Positions 8,690 through 17,096 of a DNA stretch of 60,913 bases are shown here, piece after piece. Numbering within the stretch: the stretch's first letter is position 1; each line of letters begins with the position of its first letter. The translations under genes and the position numbers were made by a program. Under the pieces are notes generated by a model. That model did not search any database, was not told the DNA's origin, and was given only the letters and a program-made list of their open reading frames with translations. This DNA is from Paenibacillus chibensis (lineage in GTDB: Bacteria; Bacillota; Bacilli; Paenibacillales; Paenibacillaceae), in assembly GCF_004001045.1 (NCBI RefSeq), contig NZ_BIMK01000041.1, positions 1 through 60,913 of the forward strand, in the 5' to 3' direction.

Positions 8690-8880
8690 GTCACTATTAT
8701 TCAGAAAACCACAATTGTCATGCCTTGTGAATAGGCCAAACGGGTCGAGAGATCGGCCTAGCAACCCAGGAAAACTTGACTACGACAAGGTAACTAGAAG
8801 CATCTTTTCCGCTTCAGGGAAATAGGCTATCAGGCTATGGAACGCATATCTTTTTGACTATAAAGGCGATCTCATCCTAA
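8690..8880 (-). other. Intergenic region with several hairpins upstream of SLH gene
   Basis: The 415 bases between the SLH start and the next gene hold no gene. Small stems are visible: TAGGCC/GGCCTA (8732-8760), CTTG/CAAG (8775-8789) and GAAGC/GCTTC (8797-8815). This could be a structured 5' leader on the minus strand. I compared it by eye with c-di-GMP, c-di-AMP and fluoride riboswitches and found no convincing match. Confidence 0.3.
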
Positions 8881-9045
8881 GGAATTAGAAAATTTTGCTA
8901 CATGCTGTATTGCAGAATTTAACATACCGATACAGGTGCGACCGGAAGACGAAAGCAAAAATGGAGATAAACGCAAATATCGCTGGTGCTTAAGGCACCA
9001 GCGATACAAAGGACAGGTAGGTAAAAACATGCAATTTCCTTCGGC

Positions 9046-9315
9046 CTATGCGTAAACCGAGTTAAATGCGGCTTCAACCTGCGGCAGAATGTCGTCCCAG
9101 TCGGCATCCGGCGTCTTGCTGATCGTTACGAAATCCCGGATACCAAAGATGTTATCGACCCCTTCGATGCGGATCAAAGCGCTCGCAAGCGGATGGTCGG
9201 TTGCTTCCCCGCTTTTCAGGGATGTGCTTTTCGGACCTTCAAACAGGGTTGTATTCGTGTTAATTTTGATGGAATTCGGATTGGGTGTAGCTTGAACTTG
9301 GAATTCTACTGTCAT
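9046..9315 (-). CDS. Nfu/NifU N-terminal domain scaffold protein
   Basis: An 89-residue protein made only of the Nfu N-terminal domain: FQVQATPNPNSIKINTN at the start and ALIRIEGVDNIFGIRDFVTI in the middle match this family. The CxxC-bearing NifU C-terminal domain that holds the Fe-S cluster is absent, as in many stand-alone Firmicute proteins. Its role would be accessory to Fe-S assembly or delivery, not as scaffold itself; this is family knowledge. ATG 9315 is chosen for AAAGGAGTGATC immediately upstream; the frame continues 20 codons but without a site. Divergent from the SGNH hydrolase. Confidence 0.85.
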   Translation of the reverse strand: MTVEFQVQATPNPNSIKINTNTTLFEGPKSTSLKSGEATDHPLASALIRIEGVDNIFGIRDFVTISKTPDADWDDILPQVEAAFNSVYA

Positions 9316-9375
9316 GAGATCACTCCTTTTTTGGTAATTATACCATGCAAGAAGGCAAGTTAGAAATGAGGGCAC

Positions 9376-9405
9376 TTGCTTTACGAGAAGCGGCTACACT
9401 ACAAT
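9376..9405 (+). promoter_or_regulatory. Promoter of SGNH hydrolase gene
   Basis: TTGCTT (9376-9381) and TACAAT (9400-9405) with an 18-bp spacer. Its position rules out the TTG at 9376 as start codon and supports GTG 9442. Confidence 0.5.
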
Positions 9406-9441
9406 AGAGGAAGAGAAAAAACATGGAAACGGGGTGAAGCT

Positions 9442-10206
9442 GTGGGAGGATTTAATCTGGACTTTGGGGATGACGGTGCCAAGTATATCGTGTCGGGCGA
9501 TTCCATCTCCAAGGGCGTTATCTATGACGAGGTTCGAAAGAAGTACGTGATTTTGGAGGACAATTATGTATCCCTTCTGCAAAATAAACTGAAGGGCGCG
9601 GTCCGCAATACGGCAAGATTCGGAAACACGCTGTTGAAAGGAATCAGCAACCTGAAAAAGGATGTGCTGAAGGAGAAACCCAACATCGTGCTGATCGAGT
9701 ACGGCGGCAATGATTGCGACTTTAACTGGAACGAAATCGCAACCAATCCCGAGGCGGAGCATTATCCGAAAACCGACTTTAATATGTTTGAACAAATGCT
9801 CACTGAAACGGTGAACGAGCTGAAAAACCAGCAGATCATTCCGATTCTCATGAGCCTTCCCCCGCTGAATGCGGACAAGTATTTTAAATGGGTCAGCCAG
9901 AACGATCCCGAGGCGGAGCGCAACATCCTGAAATGGCTCGGCAGCGTGACTAAAATTTATTGGTGGCAGGAACGCTACAATTCGACCATCCTGAAGGTAT
10001 CGGAGCTGACCAAAACCAAGTACATCGATGTGCGCGGGGCTTTTCTGGAGCATCCTGATTTCACCCAATTCCTCTGCTCCGACGGCATCCATCCGAATCG
10101 GGAGGGGCACCGGATCATCTGCGACAAGGTCGTTGAGTTCGTGAAATCGAATTACCGGCATTTGCTGCGCGAAGGCGGCGCAGGCCAAGTCGCTTACGAA
10201 TCTTGA
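9442..10206 (+). CDS. SGNH/GDSL-family hydrolase
   Basis: A 254-residue serine esterase-type protein. Block I is VSGDSISKG with nucleophile Ser21, block III is YGGNDCDFNW, and block V is SDGIHPNREGH with the Asp/His of the triad. Such enzymes hydrolyse acyl or acetyl esters of sugars or lipids. No signal peptide, so cytosolic; perhaps a carbohydrate deacetylase. Start GTG 9442 follows GGGGTGA; upstream in-frame codons overlap the promoter. Single gene between divergent nfu and a bidirectional terminator. Confidence 0.85.
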   Translation: MGGFNLDFGDDGAKYIVSGDSISKGVIYDEVRKKYVILEDNYVSLLQNKLKGAVRNTARFGNTLLKGISNLKKDVLKEKPNIVLIEYGGNDCDFNWNEIATNPEAEHYPKTDFNMFEQMLTETVNELKNQQIIPILMSLPPLNADKYFKWVSQNDPEAERNILKWLGSVTKIYWWQERYNSTILKVSELTKTKYIDVRGAFLEHPDFTQFLCSDGIHPNREGHRIICDKVVEFVKSNYRHLLREGGAGQVAYES

Positions 10207-10214
10207 ATAGACGC

Positions 10215-10250
10215 GAAAAAAACGGCAGTCCCATGGGACTGCCGTTTTCG
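10215..10250. terminator. Bidirectional terminator between SGNH gene and glgP
   Basis: ACGGCAGTCCC pairs with GGGACTGCCGT, flanked by A-run on the left and T-run on the right, serving both convergent genes. Confidence 0.85.
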
Positions 10251-10266
10251 TTAGGCTTCATATAGG

Positions 10267-12708
10267 TCATACCTGAATCGCCGGCTGCACCGGACGAATC
10301 TTCCATATATCGGCGGCGTAGCGGTTAATCGTGCAGTCGCTGGAAAAATGTCCGGCATGCGCGATATTGACGATGGACTTGGCGGCCCAGGCCTGGGTAT
10401 CGAGGTAAGCCCGGTCAATCGCCGCCTGCGTGTCAGCATAGCTGCCGAAATCCCGCAGCACGAAAAATTCGTCATTCAAATCCAATATGGATTGGGATAT
10501 GAGGCCAAACTCGAGGTCATGGCAGCAAAACGGACCGGCAGACACCAGCTGATCCATTACCCGCTTGATCCGCGAATCCCGTTCATACATCTCCCTGGCA
10601 TGATAGCCGCCGGATCGGTAATACTGCAGCACCTCTTCCGACCTTAGGCCGAACAGGAACATGTTGTCGTCGCCCAGCATTTGATGCATTTCCACATTGG
10701 CGCCGTCCAGCGTACCGATCGTCAGTGCGCCGTTCATCATGAACTTCATGTTGCCTGTACCGGACGCCTCTTTGCCAGCCGTGGAAATTTGCTCGCTGAC
10801 ATTGGCTGCCGGGATGATTTTCTCCGCCAAAGACACCGAATAGTTTTCCAGAAACAGCACCTTCAGCTTGCCGTTCATCTGCGGATCCTTATTGACCACG
10901 TCGGCCACGACATTGATCAGCTTGATGATGCTTTTCGCCAAATAATACCCCGGCGCCGCCTTGGCCCCGAAAATGAAGGTCCGCGGAACCCGTTCTTCCG
11001 ACGGATGATCCTTGATCTCGTTATACAAGTGCATGACGTGCAAAATGTTCATCAGCTGCCTTTTATAGCCATGAAGCCGTTTCACCTGAACATCGAAGAT
11101 GGAATCGGGATCGACGGAGATCCCCTGCTTCTGCCGGATATAATCCGCGAGACGCAGCTTGTTGCCGCGCTTGATGCGCATGATCGATTCCTGGAATGCC
11201 GGATCGTCTTTATATTCCTCCAGCTTCAGCAGCTGATGCGGATTCAGAATCCATTCCGTCCCGATGGTCTCGCTGATCAAACGGCTTAGCTCCGGATTCG
11301 CGTGCATCAGCCAGCGGCGATGGGTAATGCCGTTCGTCTTGTTGTTGAAGCGTTCCGGATACAGCTCGTAAAACGGCTTCATGACGTCTTGTTTCAACAG
11401 ATCCGTATGCAGCTGGGCCACGCCGTTAACGCTGTAGCTGCCGACCACCGCCAGATGGGCCATTTTCACCTGGTCGCTTTCGATGATGGCCATCTGGTCG
11501 ACAAGGTCCTGCCGCCCCGGAAAACGTTCCAGCAGCATGCCGCAGAAACGCTTGTTGATTTCCTCGATGATCATGTACACGCGCGGCAGCAGTTCCCTGA
11601 CCATATTAACGGGCCACTTCTCCAGCGCTTCGCTGAGCAGCGTATGGTTGGTGTAGGATACGGTGCGCGTGGTAATATCCCAGGCTTCATCCCAGCCGAA
11701 CCCCTGATCATCGATCAATATCCGCATCAGCTCCGGAATCAGCAAGGTCGGATGGGTATCGTTAATATGGAGGGCCACCTTGTCGGGGAGCTCGGTGTAA
11801 GGCCGGCCCAGCTTCTCAAAGGTTCGCAGCACGCTGTGAAGCCCTGCAGAACACAGGAAGTATTGCTGCTTCAGACGAAGCAGCTTGCCTTCGTAGCCGG
11901 AATCGTCCGGATACAGAAATTCGGAAATGGATTCGACCGAACGGTTGTAATCCAGAAATTTATAATAACTGTTTTGGCCCTGCATCCGCATTCGGGCCGG
12001 ATCCATCGCCGATTCGGCGCTCCACAGCCGCAGGGTGTTCACATGAAGGTCGCCGTAACCGATCACCGGCACATCGTAAGGCACAGCCCAAATTTTCTCG
12101 TCGTTTACCGTGCGGAAAACCGTTCTGCCGTTCTCCTCGGATATCTCCACCTGGCCCCAGAAGCTCACCAAGACCCTTTTGTCAGGCCGGCGCTCTTCCC
12201 ATACATTTCCTTTTTGAAGCCAGTCATCCGGAAGCTCAACCTGATGCCCATCGATGATCTTTTGTTCGAACAGGCCGTACTTGTAACGGATTCCGCAGCC
12301 ATGGCCCGCATAGCCGAGGGAAGCGAGAGAGTCGAGGAAACAGGCAGCAAGTCGGCCCAGGCCTCCGTTACCGAGACCGGCATCCGGCTCCTGCTCCTCG
12401 ATCTCCTCCAGATTCCAGCCCAGCTCGAGCAGGCCGTCCCGCACAGTTTCAAGCAGTCCCAGGTTCAAGAGATTATTCCCGAGCAGCCGCCCGATGAGGA
12501 ACTCCATCGAAAAATAATACACCTGCTTCTGCTGCTGGATTTTGTATTCCTGATTGGTCTCCGCCCACTCGCGTCCGATCACTTCGCGGATCAGATTGCC
12601 GAGAATTTTGTAAATATCGCCTGCGGTCGCTTCATCCATGCTTTTTCCCAAACGGCTGACCAGTTGCTCCTTAAACGCAGTCTTGAATAATTCCTTGTTG
12701 TTAAACAA
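10267..12708 (-). CDS. glgP: Glycogen/alpha-glucan phosphorylase
   Basis: An 813-residue GT35 phosphorylase, full length for the family. It releases glucose 1-phosphate from the ends of glycogen. The pyridoxal phosphate site EASGTGNMKFMMNG carries the cofactor Lys655; GNGGLGRLAACFLDS and GYGIRYKYG-type (here GCGIRYKYGLFEQ) motifs are in place. The start is TTG behind AGGAGG nine bases upstream. Last gene of glgC-glgD-glgP, 26 bases after glgD. In Bacillus this enzyme sits at the end of glgBCDAP; here branching enzyme and synthase are missing from the cluster. Confidence 0.97.
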   Translation of the reverse strand: MFNNKELFKTAFKEQLVSRLGKSMDEATAGDIYKILGNLIREVIGREWAETNQEYKIQQQKQVYYFSMEFLIGRLLGNNLLNLGLLETVRDGLLELGWNLEEIEEQEPDAGLGNGGLGRLAACFLDSLASLGYAGHGCGIRYKYGLFEQKIIDGHQVELPDDWLQKGNVWEERRPDKRVLVSFWGQVEISEENGRTVFRTVNDEKIWAVPYDVPVIGYGDLHVNTLRLWSAESAMDPARMRMQGQNSYYKFLDYNRSVESISEFLYPDDSGYEGKLLRLKQQYFLCSAGLHSVLRTFEKLGRPYTELPDKVALHINDTHPTLLIPELMRILIDDQGFGWDEAWDITTRTVSYTNHTLLSEALEKWPVNMVRELLPRVYMIIEEINKRFCGMLLERFPGRQDLVDQMAIIESDQVKMAHLAVVGSYSVNGVAQLHTDLLKQDVMKPFYELYPERFNNKTNGITHRRWLMHANPELSRLISETIGTEWILNPHQLLKLEEYKDDPAFQESIMRIKRGNKLRLADYIRQKQGISVDPDSIFDVQVKRLHGYKRQLMNILHVMHLYNEIKDHPSEERVPRTFIFGAKAAPGYYLAKSIIKLINVVADVVNKDPQMNGKLKVLFLENYSVSLAEKIIPAANVSEQISTAGKEASGTGNMKFMMNGALTIGTLDGANVEMHQMLGDDNMFLFGLRSEEVLQYYRSGGYHAREMYERDSRIKRVMDQLVSAGPFCCHDLEFGLISQSILDLNDEFFVLRDFGSYADTQAAIDRAYLDTQAWAAKSIVNIAHAGHFSSDCTINRYAADIWKIRPVQPAIQV

Positions 12709-12734
12709 AAGAAGTGTCCTCCTGACGCATAGGT

Positions 12735-13838
12735 TTAAATCGCGGTGTCTTTCGCCACTACAAACGGCTTTCTAATATCGCCCTGCAGTTTGCGGCCTCT
12801 GGAGATGACGACGTCTTTGTCTAAAATGACGTTCTCCAGCACCACGTCTTCTTCAATAATGCATTTTTGCATAATAATCGAGTTATGGATCCGGGCCCCT
12901 TCCTTGACCTGGACCCCGCGGAACAAGATGCTGCCGTCCACCGATCCTCCGATTTGGCAGCCATTCGCCACCAGAGAATTGCTCACATCGGCAGTATTCA
13001 GGTATTTGGCCGGCACCTCGTATTTGATCTTCGTGTGGACTGGCTGCTCGCGGAACAGCGAATGATACGTGTCCGGCTTCAGCAAATCCAGGCTGTTGCG
13101 GTAATAGCTCTCGAGCGAGTTGATCACCGCATGGTATCCTTTGTATTCATAACCGGCAATGTTCAGCTTTCTGCGGTTCTTCTGGATGGCGTCGCGGAAA
13201 AAGTGGCTCTCCCCGTGAGCGATGCACTGTCTGACGAGATGAAGGAACATGTTCTTCTCCATGATGAACATTTCCATATACAGGTTGGGATGCTCGCGCT
13301 CCAGATGAATATCGGTCACCCTTCCGTTTTCATCCACGTCCAGTCGGGTACAGGCCTGATGCTCGGGCCGAATCTGCTGCGTCTTAGTATAAATTAGCGT
13401 AACGTCGGCTCCCTGCTCGAGATGGTAGGCATAGGCATCGCAGAAATCGACATTGCTCAAATGCTGGCTTCCGGAGTACACGACGTACCGGGCCGAACCT
13501 CGCTCAAAAAAGTCCAGATTATTATGAATATGCTGGAGTTCGCCCGTGGAAACATCCGTCGGATCGTTCCAATCGGGAGGCAGAACGAACAGCCCGCCCC
13601 GTTTACGGTCCAAATCCCAGGGCTTCCCTTCCCCGAGATGGTCGAGCAGCGACCGGTATTTCCGCCGGACGAACAGCGCGATATCCAGAATGCCTGCATG
13701 CATCATGTTGGACATCACAAAATCGATCAGCCGGTAACGGCCGGCAAACGGCACGGCCGCCCCGCAGCGGAAATACGTCAGCTCATTCAATTGATCCAGC
13801 TCATGATCCAGGTTAATGACGCCCATCAGTTCCTTCAT
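12735..13838 (-). CDS. glgD: Glucose-1-phosphate adenylyltransferase regulatory subunit
   Basis: A 367-residue GlgD. It has the nucleotidyltransferase fold (AGRYRLIDFVMSNMMHAG) and a C-terminal left-handed beta-helix of hexapeptide repeats, but lacks the GGxGxRL pyrophosphorylase signature found in GlgC, as expected of the non-catalytic partner. GlgC and GlgD form a heterotetramer that makes ADP-glucose. ATG 13838 is preferred over the GTG three codons earlier because the AAGGA site sits too close to that GTG and MKELMGVINLDH matches the family start. 48 bases after glgC. Confidence 0.94.
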   Translation of the reverse strand: MKELMGVINLDHELDQLNELTYFRCGAAVPFAGRYRLIDFVMSNMMHAGILDIALFVRRKYRSLLDHLGEGKPWDLDRKRGGLFVLPPDWNDPTDVSTGELQHIHNNLDFFERGSARYVVYSGSQHLSNVDFCDAYAYHLEQGADVTLIYTKTQQIRPEHQACTRLDVDENGRVTDIHLEREHPNLYMEMFIMEKNMFLHLVRQCIAHGESHFFRDAIQKNRRKLNIAGYEYKGYHAVINSLESYYRNSLDLLKPDTYHSLFREQPVHTKIKYEVPAKYLNTADVSNSLVANGCQIGGSVDGSILFRGVQVKEGARIHNSIIMQKCIIEEDVVLENVILDKDVVISRGRKLQGDIRKPFVVAKDTAI

Positions 13839-13886
13839 GATTGACACCGTCCTTTTTATTTTGGGTTTCAGGATGATGCAGTCCTA

Positions 13887-15062
13887 TTAAAGGGTTGGGG
13901 TTGGGGACGAATCCAGGATGCTTGGTGCGGCTTCATTGTCGCCCGTAACCAATAAAATTTCGCTGTCCTCTCCGAGTCCCTCGCCGATGACCGTGCCGTC
14001 TTCAATCACAAGGTTCTCGGTAATGATCGCGCGGTGAATCCGCACGTTTCGTCCGATCTTCACCTGCGGCATGATGACGGAATCGGTCACGACGCTGCCT
14101 TCTCCCACTTCGACCCCGTAAAAAAGAACGGAATGGCTCACCTCGCCGTATACGGAGCAGCCCTCATTGATCATGCAGCCCCGCACCTTCGCTCCCGGCG
14201 CGATATACTCAGCCGGCTGGTTCGGATTGCGTGTATAGATCCGCCAGTCCGGATCGTTCAGATTCAGCTCCGACGTCTCTGACAACAGATCCATATTCGC
14301 TTCCCACAGGCTGTTGATCGTGCCGACATCCTTCCAGTATCCTTGGAACGGATAGGCATACAGCGTTTTTTCTTCAGCCAGCATCATCGGAATGATGTCT
14401 TTGCCGAAATCATGGCTCGTATCCGGCTGCTCCACGTTTTGCAGCAAATATTGTTTCAGCACGTCCCATTTAAACAAATACACCCCCATCGATGCCAAGG
14501 TGCTCTTCGGCTTCTCAGGCTTCTCTTCGAATTCGTAAATTTGCAAATCGTCGTCCGTATTCAGAATCCCGAAACGCGTAGCTTCCTCCAGGGTCACGTC
14601 GATGACGGAAATGGTGCAGTCGGCATGTTTTTGCTTGTGGTACTGCAGCATGCGGTCATAATCCATCTTGTATATGTGATCGCCTGACAATATCAGCACA
14701 TGCTCCGGATCATACTGTTCGATGAACTTCATATTCCGGTAGATGGCATCCGCGGTTCCGCGGTACCAGCTTGTTCCATCTTCCCGCTCGTAAGGAGGCA
14801 GCACGTAAACGCCCCCGCTGCGGCGGTCCATGTCCCAGTCGCTGCCGACGCCGATATAGGAGTGCAGCACAAGCGGCTCGTATTGAGTCAGAACGCCGAC
14901 CGTATCGATGCCAGAATTGGAGCAGTTGCTTAAGGGGAAATCGATGATCCGGTATGTACCTCCGAAATAGACCGCGGGCTTCGCCAGCGTTTTCGTTAAG
15001 CTCTTCAAGCGCTTGCCCTGCCCTCCAGCCAGCAGCATGGCCACAACTTCTTTTCTTTTCAT
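13887..15062 (-). CDS. glgC: Glucose-1-phosphate adenylyltransferase catalytic subunit
   Basis: A 391-residue ADP-glucose pyrophosphorylase: glucose 1-phosphate plus ATP gives ADP-glucose and pyrophosphate, the first committed step to glycogen. LAGGQGKRLKSLT is the nucleotide loop, KPAVYFGG and GTADAIYRN are family motifs, and the C-terminus is a beta-helix. ATG 15062 follows AAAGGAG; the frame extends 20 codons upstream without a site. First gene of the cluster; the 430-base region upstream (15063-15493) contains no clear promoter I can name, and a possible RT remnant on the other strand. Confidence 0.96.
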   Translation of the reverse strand: MKRKEVVAMLLAGGQGKRLKSLTKTLAKPAVYFGGTYRIIDFPLSNCSNSGIDTVGVLTQYEPLVLHSYIGVGSDWDMDRRSGGVYVLPPYEREDGTSWYRGTADAIYRNMKFIEQYDPEHVLILSGDHIYKMDYDRMLQYHKQKHADCTISVIDVTLEEATRFGILNTDDDLQIYEFEEKPEKPKSTLASMGVYLFKWDVLKQYLLQNVEQPDTSHDFGKDIIPMMLAEEKTLYAYPFQGYWKDVGTINSLWEANMDLLSETSELNLNDPDWRIYTRNPNQPAEYIAPGAKVRGCMINEGCSVYGEVSHSVLFYGVEVGEGSVVTDSVIMPQVKIGRNVRIHRAIITENLVIEDGTVIGEGLGEDSEILLVTGDNEAAPSILDSSPTPTL

Positions 15063-15298
15063 GGCTGATTCTCCTTTGATTAAAATAGAGAGGCGCTGAT
15101 TCACTTGATATGAAAAAAGCATACTCGCGGCGTCATGCCACGCTTAGGCTTCTTTTACCGTGTACAAGTATGGACAATCACCCTATCTGTTATTAAACGG
15201 GAAACCTGCCTGATAATCCTTGTAGGAATGGGTTTGATATTCAAAAGAGTCATGATACGGAAGAGAAAGTCATGAAGTGGTGATGTTTCGGAATTGAT

Positions 15299-15449
15299 TT
15301 GCAGGAAAAAGATACATGTTGGGCCAGGCTGCGGAAGATTCAAGAGGTCATGCAAGCGGATCCAGAGAAGTTGTTTACTCTATTATATCGTATCGTAACC
15401 GACTATAGAAGCTTGGAATGGACGCTGAAGATGCTTTTCCGAAAAACTA
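15299..15449 (+). pseudogene. Possible N-terminal scrap of group II intron reverse transcriptase
   Basis: The reading frame from TTG 15299 encodes RLRKIQEVMQADPEKLFTLL then a segment resembling the extreme N-terminus of group II intron-encoded reverse transcriptases (pattern L..I.E....P..kFt.L...). The frame runs on through the gcvPB terminator hairpin into gcvPB antisense, so only about the first 50 codons could be meaningful. No RT catalytic domain (YADD) or intron RNA domains are visible. Either a decayed insertion edge or chance; no good RBS. Confidence 0.3.
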
Positions 15450-15473
15450 AAGAGGCCCTAAAAGGGCCTCTTG
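15445..15473 (-). terminator. Terminator of gcvPB
   Basis: AAGAGGCCCT (15450-15459) pairs with AGGGCCTCTT (15463-15472); on the minus strand it is followed by TTAGTTTTTC. Confidence 0.85.
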
Positions 15474-15493
15474 AACGCATGAACCTGATTGGC

Positions 15494-17077
15494 TCACGCT
15501 TGGCTTTGCGTCTGCAGCTCCGGGCTCGTTTTCTTCAAATAGGCGCGCCATGTAATGCACCACTGCTTCGGATCGTCGAGCGATGATTCGTCATTGCGGT
15601 GTACCGTGCTGCTGTGCGGGGCGGATTTGACGATCTCCGGATTCGTATAAGCTTCATGCGAGATATGCTCGAGCGCATGGATATATTCGTCCAAATCCTC
15701 CTTGGAATAGGATTCGGTCGGCTCCAGCGTGAACGGCTGCGGTACGATGTACGGGTGATGGGACGTCCAGTAATGAAGTCCGAAATCGCACATCCGGCGC
15801 GTGATATCCTCCGTCGTGACGCCCGTTTCGTCCGTCAGCTGCTTCCAGCTGTAGCGCACCTGCTCGAGCCGCCGCCCTTTGATGTAAGGAGCGCTTGCAC
15901 CGCGAATTTGCAGGATTTTATGGTACAGGTAATTGTTGTTCAATACGGCGACCTGAGCCACGTCTTTCAGTCCTTCAGCGCCAAGGCTCAGGATCCAGGC
16001 ATAGGAGCGGAGAACGGTTTGGGCGACGCCGTGGAAGCTTCGCACCTTGCCGATGCTCAGATCGCCCTGCTGCTTCAGCACATAATGCCCGTCAGCTTCG
16101 CGGTCTACCAGCGGTCCCGGCAGGAACGGCTTCAATGCATCGGTCACGCCGAGCGCTCCGGTCGCCGGTCCTCCGCACATATGAGGAGCAGCGAAGGTTT
16201 TGTGCAGGTTGAAGAAGCACATATCAAAGCCCGCTTCCTTGGCCCGGGTAATGCCGAGCAGACCATTGGCGTTCGCCTGGTCATAATAGCAGATGCCGCC
16301 GGCGGCATGCACGACGTCCGTAAATTCCCGGATACGGTGATTGTAAATGCCGGTGTCTTCCGGGTTCGCGACGACAAAGCCTGCCGTCCGTTCGGAAACG
16401 GCATTCTTCAGCTTCTCCAGATCCGGGAACCCGTCCTCGTCCGGATGCAGCGTAATAATCTTATATCCCTTCACCGCTGCGGTTGCAGCCTGGGAAGGAT
16501 GCGAAAAGATGGTCGTGATGATCTCGTCGCGCTGCTCTCCCTCGCCGCGGGAATCATGATAGGCACGGACGATCGAGGCCATGGCGAGCAGCGCCTGCGT
16601 TCCGCTGCTGGGCTGGAACGAGAATGCATCCATGCCGGAAATTTCACGCATCGCCAGATCGAGGTTATGGAAAATTTCCAGCATACCCTGCACGGAATCG
16701 ACATCCTGGAGCGGATGCAGTTCGGTCATGCGCGAATTGCGGATCAGCATTTCGTTGATCCGGGGAATGTATTTCATCGTGCAGGTCCCCTGCCCGATCT
16801 CGACGTTCAAGTCCGATCCCAGCGTTTCCTGGGACAATCGGAGATAATGCCGCAGCACTTTGGCCTGGCCGATTTCCGGAAGCGCGGGTGCGGCGGCCCG
16901 CTGCATGGAAGCCGGAATCCGGTCCGCCGCGCTGCCGATCTCGGCGGCCACGGCGGCTTCGGTTCCCGGCGGGATGACGCCCCGCTCGCCCGCGCGGTGA
17001 AGCTCGAAAATGACGGGCTCATCCCATTTGGCTTGGTGGAACTGGCGTACCTTGCGGTCTCTGATGATCCGTTTCAT
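15494..17077 (-). CDS. gcvPB: Glycine dehydrogenase (decarboxylating) subunit 2
   Basis: A 527-residue P-protein beta subunit of the glycine cleavage system. It carries the pyridoxal phosphate lysine K293 in FFNLHKTFAAPH. With GcvPA it decarboxylates glycine and passes aminomethyl to the lipoyl arm of GcvH. ATG 17077 follows AAGGAGGAGG; the longer frame overlaps gcvPA and lacks a site. It lies 19 bases after gcvPA. Its usual partner gcvT, normally directly upstream of gcvPA in Bacillus, is not in this window, and the pair instead follows an SDR and sugar genes. Confidence 0.96.
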   Translation of the reverse strand: MKRIIRDRKVRQFHQAKWDEPVIFELHRAGERGVIPPGTEAAVAAEIGSAADRIPASMQRAAAPALPEIGQAKVLRHYLRLSQETLGSDLNVEIGQGTCTMKYIPRINEMLIRNSRMTELHPLQDVDSVQGMLEIFHNLDLAMREISGMDAFSFQPSSGTQALLAMASIVRAYHDSRGEGEQRDEIITTIFSHPSQAATAAVKGYKIITLHPDEDGFPDLEKLKNAVSERTAGFVVANPEDTGIYNHRIREFTDVVHAAGGICYYDQANANGLLGITRAKEAGFDMCFFNLHKTFAAPHMCGGPATGALGVTDALKPFLPGPLVDREADGHYVLKQQGDLSIGKVRSFHGVAQTVLRSYAWILSLGAEGLKDVAQVAVLNNNYLYHKILQIRGASAPYIKGRRLEQVRYSWKQLTDETGVTTEDITRRMCDFGLHYWTSHHPYIVPQPFTLEPTESYSKEDLDEYIHALEHISHEAYTNPEIVKSAPHSSTVHRNDESSLDDPKQWCITWRAYLKKTSPELQTQSQA

Positions 17078-17096
17078 GGCGTATTCGTCCTCCTCC

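Noticed and set aside
8690..8880. Cyclic di-GMP (GEMM) riboswitch before the SLH gene
   Set aside because: A GGGTTGC phrase is present, but the conserved GACGCAAAGC and GAAA receptor parts are missing on both strands.
15299..15586. Intact 95-residue protein on the plus strand
   Set aside because: The second half is antisense to gcvPB and its terminator; only the first half shows any similarity.
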